This document shows, in pieces, positions 6,558-11,992 of a DNA stretch of 33,633 bases. The stretch comes from Protaetiibacter sp. (GTDB lineage: Bacteria > Actinomycetota > Actinomycetes > Actinomycetales > Microbacteriaceae), in the NCBI GenBank assembly GCA_030150265.1, contig JASLGG010000038.1, positions 1-33,633 of the forward strand, read 5' to 3'. Numbering within the stretch: position 1 is the stretch's first letter; every line of letters starts with the position of its first letter. The position numbers were made by a program, and so were the translations under genes. The notes beneath the pieces are model-generated. The model searched no databases, was not told where the DNA came from, and saw only the letters and a list, made by a program, of their open reading frames with translations.

Positions 6558-6842
6558 GGCCCGCCCGTCGCATGTCCAGCCTCGAAGCTCGACGGGCGGG
6601 CCGTGGGGACGCCCCCGCTCTGGCGCGACCAAGGGCGTCCCCGTAGTTGGGAGCCGCCCCCCTCACTGCGAGGGCTTACGCGGGGAGGCTCCCGTGGGAG
6701 CGGCCCAACTCTGGCGAGTCTCACGCGGGGCGCTCCCTCCCGAGGAGAGGAGAGGCTGCACGCCTGTAGCTCCTCGGGAGGCTCTATGTAGTTGTTCGAA
6801 TCTTCTTTGCTGACCCGGAGTCAGCTCGGGGAAGAAGATTCG
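6558..6842. repeat. Array of strong inverted repeats in the convergent intergenic region
   Basis: About 280 bp of mostly non-coding DNA holds successive hairpins. (1) 6558..6570 with 6590..6602, 13 bp perfect. (2) 6605..6614 with 6633..6642, 10 bp perfect. (3) 6649..6660 with 6682..6693, 11 of 12 bp, with a CCTC/GAGG mini-stem in the loop. (4) 6696..6702 with 6731..6737, 7 bp. (5) 6736..6747 with 6770..6781, 12 bp perfect, with an AGGC/GCCT inner stem. (6) 6797..6807 with 6832..6842, 11 bp, enclosing GCTGAC/GTCAGC at 6809..6825. The arms differ from hairpin to hairpin, so this is not a tandem duplication. Hairpin 6 overlaps the 3' end of the leftward operon. Possible roles are back-to-back terminators, a structured RNA, or a single-strand replication origin for the Rep-driven element. 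Confidence 0.8.
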
Positions 6843-7087
6843 GCGGCGTCAGCTCCGAAGTAGCGGCCTCGCACGAGCGTTGCAAGGGGCTCGGGGATGC
6901 CGTACACCTGGCCACCCTCAACAAGCGCCGCGAGCGTCCCGTCAGGGGCCAGGACATAGGCGAGACGCTTGCCCGAGGGGTGCGCCACGCGAGAGCCGGG
7001 AGGGACGCCGTAGGGCACGCGCCCGATCCATACCGGGAGTGTGCCCAAGCGGGTCGAAGAGCCCAGCCGGGGAGACAGCGCGGTCAC
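6821..7087 (-). CDS. 88-aa hypothetical protein, end of rep operon
   Basis: 88 aa. The ATG overlaps the preceding gene's stop by 4 nt (ATGA) and has GAGGGG about 8 nt upstream. The protein is Gly/Pro-rich with beta-type segments (LPVWIGRVPYGVPPGSRVAH, RLAYVLAPDGTLAALVEGGQ), a predicted small beta-barrel or SH3-like fold. I do not recognise the family. It is the last gene of the leftward operon that follows rep. Its 3' end forms one arm of a long hairpin at 6797..6842 that may end the transcript. Confidence 0.6.
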   Translation of the reverse strand: MTALSPRLGSSTRLGTLPVWIGRVPYGVPPGSRVAHPSGKRLAYVLAPDGTLAALVEGGQVYGIPEPLATLVRGRYFGADAAESSSPS

Positions 7088-7455
7088 GAGCGCACCCCCT
7101 CGGCGGCGCGCACGAGCCGGGCGAAGTCAGCGAGCTGGAGCACCACGTAGGACTCGCTCGCCGGTCTGCGCTGCCGATAGAGGGCAAGCGCGGGGATGCG
7201 CCCCTGCCCGGCCAGCTCAGCGGCGCTCGCGGCGGCATCCAGATAGCTCCCCAGCTTGGCGAGCTGCGCGGCGGCGGCGTCCAGATGGACGCGCGGGATG
7301 CCCTCGATGTCGGGGCGGGGGCCATCGTCTCCGAACGCCGATGCGCTGCGGGTCAGGGTTCGGGCGGTGGCCGTCTCGATGCCGTCGGCCTGGAGCTGGA
7401 GCGCGACGAGTTCGCGCCAGCGCTGGCCGCGCCATCTGTTGCTCAGGTCGCCCAT
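7084..7455 (-). CDS. PD-(D/E)XK nuclease-like protein lacking the E-x-K residues
   Basis: 123 aa. The ATG at 7455 has a GAGGGGTG ribosome site and lies 1 nt after the upstream stop. The order of segments matches small actinophage Holliday-junction-resolvase-like nucleases: an N-terminal helix with RWRGQRWRELVALQLQADGI, then DDGPRPDIEGIP where the first catalytic Asp is expected, a helical middle, and a C-terminal strand pair ALYRQRRPASESYVVLQLADF. Where those enzymes carry an E-V-K (E-x-K) strand, this protein reads VHLDAAAAQ, so the catalytic Glu and Lys appear lost. It may be an inactive DNA-binding derivative, or the family match may be superficial. It sits in the operon with rep. Confidence 0.6.
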   Translation of the reverse strand: MGDLSNRWRGQRWRELVALQLQADGIETATARTLTRSASAFGDDGPRPDIEGIPRVHLDAAAAQLAKLGSYLDAAASAAELAGQGRIPALALYRQRRPASESYVVLQLADFARLVRAAEGVRS

Positions 7456-7456
7456 G

Positions 7457-8002
7457 TCACACCCCTCGCTCGCTCGGGCTGTAGCGCGTCGTCTGGCGCG
7501 GCCCAGCGGCATCCATGCGGCGGCGCTGCTCCTCGGCGGCGCGCTGCTCGGGGCTGGTGGTCGATGCGTTCAGGGTGCGGCTCGTCGTCGGCATGCCCCC
7601 GTAGATGGCCTGAACCTCGCGGAGCGCGGCGTCTCGTGCCTCGGCGGTCGGCTGGGCGTGGGCCGCGCGGCGTGCGGCCTCGCGCGCCTCGGCGTGCTCA
7701 GGGGTGCCGGGCGTCCAGGTCGGCTCACCCGACGGCCACGCGCCGGGCCGGATGCGAACCTCTCCCCACTTGCGGAGCTGGGCATCATCGTCGCCCAAGT
7801 ACTTGGTGAGCCAGCCGGAGGCCCCCAGCATCTCGGCGGTGATCGTGACCACCTGGCCGCGCTGCGAGATCTCGGAGGTTCCGGCAAACATGTTGGGGGC
7901 CTTGGGATGCCAGATGACACCCGAGACAAGCCAATGGAACTGCTCAGCCGGGCGGGCGTAGGGGTTCTCGCTCGCCGTGGTCTCGGTCGTCGTGTCGGTC
8001 AT
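7457..8002 (-). CDS. Hypothetical protein of the rep operon
   Basis: 181 aa. The ATG overlaps the upstream gene's stop by 4 nt and has GAAAGG about 8 nt before it. Residues 1-20 are a Thr/Glu-rich disordered tail. Residues 22-90 look like a folded domain with several Trp (HWLVSGVIWHPKAPNMFAGT, RKWGEVRIRPGAWPSGEPTW). Residues 92-130 are an Ala/Arg/Glu-rich helix (EHAEAREAARRAAHAQPTAE), and the C-terminus is disordered. I recognise no enzyme motif and no family. Its place between an HTH protein and a nuclease-like protein suggests a role in element replication or maintenance, or possibly in hijacking helper-phage particles. Confidence 0.62.
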   Translation of the reverse strand: MTDTTTETTASENPYARPAEQFHWLVSGVIWHPKAPNMFAGTSEISQRGQVVTITAEMLGASGWLTKYLGDDDAQLRKWGEVRIRPGAWPSGEPTWTPGTPEHAEAREAARRAAHAQPTAEARDAALREVQAIYGGMPTTSRTLNASTTSPEQRAAEEQRRRMDAAGPRQTTRYSPSERGV

Positions 8003-8592
8003 GATGCGGCCTTTCGCTGCGGGGTCGTTTCGAGAAACATGGGGGCCTTGTCGGCCTGGCGTCGCACCTGGATGGCGAGCGCCGGATGCCCGATTGCCTC
8101 CAGGGCCTCGGCCATCGTGGCGCGGGCGTCGGGATGAGTGCGGGCGACGAGCGCGACGACGCGCACGAGAGCCTCGGCCTCGGCCAGCGGCTCGGTCAGC
8201 TCGCGGGCGACGAGTTCGCGGACGCCGAAGCGCTCGCCCAAGGTCGCCAGCACGCCCGCCTCGACACGAGCGGCCTGGAGAGCCGTGCGGTGGTCGCTGC
8301 GCTCCTCTGCATCCAGCCGCGTCTCACGGGCCGCGTCGGCCACGTCCTGGAGTCGGAGGAGCACGGACAGCGCGGGGAGGCCTCGGAGGGCCGTAGCGGC
8401 TGCGAGCGCGTCAGCGTCCAGATGGCGGCGGGCATGACGGCGCACGGACTCGGGAGCGAGACCCCAGCGCCCCGCTACGCCCCGAATCGAGACCTCGCCC
8501 GAGAGGAGGTCAGCGTCAATCGCGAGACGGTCGGCGTGCGAGCATGTCGCGCAGAGCCGCCCTCCTCGGGATGGCTGGGTTGCTGCGGTCAT
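7999..8592 (-). CDS. Cys-pair plus helix-turn-helix DNA-binding protein
   Basis: 197 aa from ATG 8592, preceded by GAGGAGG 11 nt upstream; a GTG at 8604 is in frame but too close to that site. The N-terminus has a CATCSH Cys-x2-Cys pair followed by a helix-turn-helix (LLSGEVSIRGVAGRWGLAPE, SVRRHARRHL). The remaining 140 residues are Ala-rich helices (DVADAARETRLDAEERSD). This C-x2-C/HTH head is common in proteins of phages and integrative elements, some annotated as small-terminase-like or as regulators. It could recognise element DNA for replication, regulation or packaging; the sequence does not decide. It overlaps the next gene by 4 nt (ATGA). Confidence 0.68.
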   Translation of the reverse strand: MTAATQPSRGGRLCATCSHADRLAIDADLLSGEVSIRGVAGRWGLAPESVRRHARRHLDADALAAATALRGLPALSVLLRLQDVADAARETRLDAEERSDHRTALQAARVEAGVLATLGERFGVRELVARELTEPLAEAEALVRVVALVARTHPDARATMAEALEAIGHPALAIQVRRQADKAPMFLETTPQRKAAS

Positions 8593-8616
8593 CGTGCCTC
8601 TCACCTCCTCTTGCTA

Positions 8617-8667
8617 TATCGGCCATCGAGCCGAGAGTGCCGAAGTGCTCTCGATGTACTATCGGCC
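8617..8667. promoter_or_regulatory. Direct repeat and hairpin in the rep-HTH gene spacer
   Basis: TATCGGCC occurs at 8617..8624 and again at 8660..8667. Between them GAGAGTGC and GTGCTCTC can form a hairpin (8 bp with two G-T pairs, CGAA loop). The spacer 8605..8682 contains no gene and could hold a promoter or operator for the four downstream genes. Confidence 0.4.
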
Positions 8668-8682
8668 TCCCCGCGCCGGGCT

Positions 8683-9513
8683 TCATTCGTCGGCCCCGGA
8701 GAGCGGTCGGAGGTCGCCGCCTGGCTGCCAAGTGCGACGGCCATAGGAGGCGCGCTCCAGCTCGTTGAGGAGGTCGTGGGCGTCGGCGTCACCTGCGAAG
8801 GACGCGCGGAGGAGGATGGCCGGGGTGCGCGTGCCCGGCTTGCGCGACGGTCGGGTGAGCATGTGCGACTTGGTGATGTAGTCCACGGTGGAGGAGAGCC
8901 GGGCGAGGGGGACGACGCGGACGTGCTGCCCCTTGGCGCTCGCGGGGATGCCTCGGAGCGCGGCGGCGTGCAGGTATCGCCGTTGGATGTCGTGGGCGAG
9001 CTTGACTGCCTCTGGGCGGGTCAGCTCGTTTCGGAAAACGAGGAGCGTGTGGACGTGGGGATGCCAGCCGCCCGGCGTGTGCTCCACCTCGACAGCGCGG
9101 GCGTAGCCGTCCACGCGAGACGAGAGCCATGCATTCCGCACCATGGCGCGCATGAGCGCATCAAGGTCGTCCCACGTCTCGCGAAGCGCCCTGCCGGGCG
9201 AACTGCCGACCGTGGCCGTCCAGAGGAGGGCGTAGCGCGGCTGAGCGACTGCGAGCGCCCGCATGAGTTCACGCCGATGTCGGCGGGCACGGCGAGGGCT
9301 GCAACGCGCGCAGAGCGCGCCATGGCAGTAGCGGCCAGAGACGCCACACAAGCGGACAGAGCGAGCCATGGAATAGCCGTCCTGAAAGCGCCTAAGAGCC
9401 CACTTACCTGGAGGCGCAGAGTAGAGAGTTTTTACGTCTGGTGATGAATGGACAGGTGCGGCGTGGCGCTCGAAGGGCACTCGCCGAGACCCGTCGCCGG
9501 GTACGCTTGGCAT
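8683..9513 (-). CDS. HUH rolling-circle replication initiator (Rep)
   Basis: 276 aa. Rolling-circle motif I reads LLWTATVG (96-103). Motif II, the metal-binding HUH, reads HPHVH (151-155). Motif III reads DYITK with the expected nicking tyrosine Y212 and K215. A Cys cluster (C56, C63, C68, C71; YCHGALCARC) lies ahead of motif I, as in replication proteins of Streptomyces rolling-circle plasmids and AICEs. The family nicks a double-strand origin and drives circular replication of the excised element. The ATG at 9513 has AGAGG about 10 nt upstream; an internal ATG at residue 49 is a possible alternative. It is transcribed leftward, downstream of int. Confidence 0.87.
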   Translation of the reverse strand: MPSVPGDGSRRVPFERHAAPVHSSPDVKTLYSAPPGKWALRRFQDGYSMARSVRLCGVSGRYCHGALCARCSPRRARRHRRELMRALAVAQPRYALLWTATVGSSPGRALRETWDDLDALMRAMVRNAWLSSRVDGYARAVEVEHTPGGWHPHVHTLLVFRNELTRPEAVKLAHDIQRRYLHAAALRGIPASAKGQHVRVVPLARLSSTVDYITKSHMLTRPSRKPGTRTPAILLRASFAGDADAHDLLNELERASYGRRTWQPGGDLRPLSGADE

Positions 9514-9808
9514 GAGTTAGCAACCTCTAGAACAGCCGCCCTGTGATTGGTCGTCCGGGCGGTTGTTCTGTGTCTGGGGCATGGGGGCAACCGATGGTCG
9601 CCGCGCTTCATGCCCTGGCCCTGGCCGGTTCTAGACGTTGCCGGGGCTGGTGCTCACAACCTCGCGCCGGGGCTGTGCTCTGGATGTAAGCCTACGCCGC
9701 CGCGAGCGCCGCCAGCGGGGCCGCGCCGAACGGCATTTCGGGCGCTCGCGGAGTCGGCCCCGAGGCGTGAGACCCCGACGACCTCATCTGCTCTAGCTGC
9801 GGCGCACG
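9514..9808. other. Non-coding int-rep interval; candidate replication origin
   Basis: No gene is seen in these 295 bp. Two near-identical direct repeats occur (GCCGGGGCTGGTGCTC at 9640..9655, GCCGGGGCTGTGCTC at 9666..9680). An 11-bp perfect inverted repeat follows (CCGCGAGCGCC at 9700..9710, GGCGCTCGCGG at 9741..9751, 30-nt loop). Direct repeats beside a large hairpin next to a rolling-circle rep gene fit a double-strand origin. The hairpin could also be a terminator for int. Confidence 0.45.
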
Positions 9809-10876
9809 TTAGGCCAGAGAGGCGGACCGCTTCTTCACAAGCTCGCGGAGGCGGTCGGGGTTGGCGTGTTGGTATCGCTTCGCGCTCCGCATGTCGTCGT
9901 GACCGGCGAAGTCCATGACCTCGGTGAGAGAAGCCCCCGACTCCATGAGCTGTGAGAGCGAGCTATGCCGCATGTCGTGGATGCGTATCTCCGGCAGCTC
10001 AGCCAAGGCACGGGCCTTGTGCCACCGCTTGTAGACCAACGGGCGATCCAGACGACCGCCCTTCTCGCCCATGAAGAAGGGTGCGTTAGGGAGGGCGGGG
10101 TGACGCTTCGCGTAGTCGCGGGCCATGGCCAGCTCCATGGGGCCCAGCCAGACTGTGCGGTCCTTGCCGGTCTTGGTCCGCTTCTTGATGAAGGACCCCC
10201 TGCCGGTCTCTCGGGTGAACTGCTGCTCGATTCGCACCTCGCCGGTCTCCAGGTTGACATGGCGACGGTCAAGTCCGAGGGCTTCACCAAGCCGGAGAGC
10301 GCCCCCATAAGTGACGACGATGAAGGCCCTGATGTCCGGGTCAAGGTGGCTCCAAAGTCGCTGGAGGTCGTCCTGGTCGAAGTAGGGGCGAGGCGCGGTC
10401 CGGTCCTTCGACGTTCCCCTCACTCGTACCGGGGAGACCTGGACCTCGCCGTCATCCACTGCCAGCTTGAACAGGTTCGAGAACGTGTTGTAGACGAGGC
10501 GGGAAGACGGCTTGTCCTGGATCGTGCCCCACCACGCCTTTACCTCGGAAGGCCGAATCGACCCAAGTTCACGACTGCCCCAGACCGGGTAGATGTGGAG
10601 CCGGAGGTGGCGCTCGTAGTTCGAGAGCGACGAGCCTTCGACCTCTCCGGCTCGTGCCTTCAGCCAGAGTGCGCCGTACTCCTTGACCGTCGTACTGCCG
10701 ACATGCTCGCGGACGAAGTCACCCCTTCGGAGCTTCGCGATGGCGTCAGCCTGTGCTTCGATCGCGGCTCGTTGCGACGCGTAGACGCCGACGCTGCGAT
10801 CCTTGCCATCCACCGTGATGCGGCCCTGATAGCCGCCCTTCACCTTCCTGGGTTTCCTCACCGGGTGCCTCCTCAT
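9809..10876 (-). CDS. int: Tyrosine integrase of the element
   Basis: 355 aa from ATG 10876. An N-terminal beta-rich arm-binding domain (about 1-50, KVKGGYQGRITVDGKDRSVG) is followed by a core-binding SAM-like domain (about 52-150) and the catalytic domain. The catalytic residues are R185 (GGALRLGEAL), K225 (KRTKTGK), H290 and R293 (HDMRHSSL), H316 (FAGHDDMR) and the nucleophile Y325 (AKRYQHAN). An in-frame start at 10960 would read through the arm-type repeats, so I prefer 10876. The gene lies next to attR and points inward, the usual layout. It should recombine the 19-bp core with the tlyA-nadK junction. No excisionase is recognised. Confidence 0.95.
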   Translation of the reverse strand: MRRHPVRKPRKVKGGYQGRITVDGKDRSVGVYASQRAAIEAQADAIAKLRRGDFVREHVGSTTVKEYGALWLKARAGEVEGSSLSNYERHLRLHIYPVWGSRELGSIRPSEVKAWWGTIQDKPSSRLVYNTFSNLFKLAVDDGEVQVSPVRVRGTSKDRTAPRPYFDQDDLQRLWSHLDPDIRAFIVVTYGGALRLGEALGLDRRHVNLETGEVRIEQQFTRETGRGSFIKKRTKTGKDRTVWLGPMELAMARDYAKRHPALPNAPFFMGEKGGRLDRPLVYKRWHKARALAELPEIRIHDMRHSSLSQLMESGASLTEVMDFAGHDDMRSAKRYQHANPDRLRELVKKRSASLA

Positions 10877-10904
10877 CGTGTGATACGCCCCAGGTGCCTG
10901 TTTG

Positions 10905-10924
10905 AAACGGGCATGAGCGGGCAC
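10905..10924. repeat. Right arm-type integrase repeat
   Basis: AAACGGGCATGAGCGGGCAC matches 16 of 20 bases of 4039..4058 near the left end. It is preceded by GCCTGTTTG, giving the same GCCYGTTT...AAACGGGC inverted layout. It lies between the int start and attR. Confidence 0.68.
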
Positions 10925-10982
10925 GTACCTGCTCGATGGAGCGGGAGGCCTTTGATTCACAGGTCACGGCGGGATCTTCCCT

Positions 10983-11001
10983 GCATCCGACAGAATGGGG
11001 G
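10983..11001 (+). repeat. attR core overlapping the nadK promoter
   Basis: This is the second copy of the 19-bp direct repeat. It ends 1 nt before the nadK ATG and contains CAGAAT at 10991..10996, exactly 6 nt before that ATG. Integration therefore rebuilds the nadK -10 and start spacing, but the DNA upstream of 10983 is now element DNA. Confidence 0.92.
10991..10996 (+). promoter_or_regulatory. -10 element CAGAAT for leaderless nadK
   Basis: CAGAAT, 6-nt spacer GGGGGC, ATG at 11003. It lies within the att core. No convincing -35 hexamer is seen 16-18 bp upstream in the element sequence. Confidence 0.6.
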
Positions 11002-11002
11002 C

Positions 11003-11992
11003 ATGACCGACGCCGCGCGCCACCTCCTGGTGGTCGCCCACACCGGCCGCGCCGACTCGCTCGAGGCCGGCATCGAGGTGTGCCGTCGGCTCATCGACGC
11101 CGGGATCACGCCCGTGGTGTCCGACGACGAGCTGGCCGACCTCCGCGAGGCGGCGCCCGACCTGCAGCCGCTCGCGCGCCTCGGCGCCGACGTCGCGGCA
11201 TCCGAGCTCGAGCTCGTGATCGTGCTGGGGGGCGACGGCACCATCCTGCGGGCCGCGGAGCTGGCGCGCGGATGCGACGCCCCGCTGCTCGGGGTGAACC
11301 TCGGGCACGTCGGCTTCCTCGCGGAGGCCGAGCGCGAGGACCTCGACGAGACGGTGCAGCGCGCGCTCGCACGCGACTACGTGGTCGAGGAGCGCATGAC
11401 GCTCTCGGTGCGGGTCAAGCTCGGCGCCGAGGTCGTCTACGAGACCTGGGCGCTCAACGAGGCGACCGTCGAGAAGGCGAGCCGTGAGCGCTCGCTCGAG
11501 GTGCTCGTGGAGGTCGACTCGCGCCCGCTCTCGACCTTCGGCTGCGACGGCGTCATCGTCTCCACTCCCACGGGCTCCACCGCCTACGCCTTCTCCGCGG
11601 GCGGTCCCGTGGTCTGGCCGAGCGTCGACGCGATCCTCATGGTGCCGCTCTCGGCGCACGCGCTCTTCGCGCGGCCTCTCGTGGTGGGCCCGAGCTCGCC
11701 GGTGGCGATCGAGCTGCTCGACCGCTCCCAGGGCAGCGGCGTGCTGTGGTGCGACGGCCGCCGCACCTTCGACCTGCCGCCGAGCGCGCGCGTGGTGGTC
11801 CGGCGCTCCGCGACGCCCGTGCGGCTCGCCCGGCTCGCGCCGCGACCCTTCGTCGACCGGCTCGTGGGCAAGTTCGAGCTGCCGGTGAGCGGATGGCGGG
11901 GCCCGGCATCCGAGGCGCCCGCGCCAGACGCACCCAAGCCCGACGCACCCGCTTCCGCGCCTTCCGCTCCCGCGCACGGAGGCGCCGCGTGA
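11003..11992 (+). CDS. nadK: NAD kinase
   Basis: 329 aa. It phosphorylates NAD to NADP using ATP or polyphosphate, supplying the cell's NADP. The conserved GGDGT is at 76-80 (VLGGDGTILR), followed by GVNLGHVGFLAE, the ALNEATVEK Asn-Glu pair at about 152-153 and the Gly-rich STPTGSTAYAFSAGGP. The C-terminal 30 residues are a Pro/Ala-rich tail outside the enzyme fold. The start is fixed by CAGAAT 6 nt upstream. It overlaps recN by 4 nt. Its natural neighbour tlyA is now 7 kb away, so expression from any tlyA-side promoter has been cut off by the element. Confidence 0.97.
   Translation: MTDAARHLLVVAHTGRADSLEAGIEVCRRLIDAGITPVVSDDELADLREAAPDLQPLARLGADVAASELELVIVLGGDGTILRAAELARGCDAPLLGVNLGHVGFLAEAEREDLDETVQRALARDYVVEERMTLSVRVKLGAEVVYETWALNEATVEKASRERSLEVLVEVDSRPLSTFGCDGVIVSTPTGSTAYAFSAGGPVVWPSVDAILMVPLSAHALFARPLVVGPSSPVAIELLDRSQGSGVLWCDGRRTFDLPPSARVVVRRSATPVRLARLAPRPFVDRLVGKFELPVSGWRGPASEAPAPDAPKPDAPASAPSAPAHGGAA

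Larger units (their letters stand above)
3923..11001. mobile_element. 7.06-kb integrative element (AICE-like/satellite) between tlyA and nadK
   Basis: The boundaries are a perfect 19-bp direct repeat (3923..3941 and 10983..11001), so the excised circle would be 7060 bp. The element carries a tyrosine integrase next to the right end, an HUH rolling-circle Rep, a four-gene leftward operon, a serine recombinase and several small cargo genes. Arm-type repeats lie inside both ends. Several of its genes (4086..5381) have lower GC and less biased codon use than the flanking core genes. The interrupted gene order (tlyA-nadK) is normally contiguous. I see no FtsK/TraB transfer gene, relaxase, capsid, portal, large terminase or recognisable excisionase. 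It is best described as a minimal AICE-like or satellite element. Confidence 0.9.

Noticed and set aside
6558..6842. CRISPR-like array
   Set aside because: The hairpins do not share a repeat sequence and have no regular spacer length; no cas genes are present in the window.
10876..10960. Longer start for the integrase (383 aa)
   Set aside because: The extra 28 codons read through the arm-type repeats and are Pro/Arg-rich; ATG 10876 begins the folded arm-binding domain.
3942..10982. Self-transmissible conjugative element or intact prophage
   Set aside because: No FtsK/TraB, relaxase, portal, major capsid, tail or large terminase motifs are visible in any frame.
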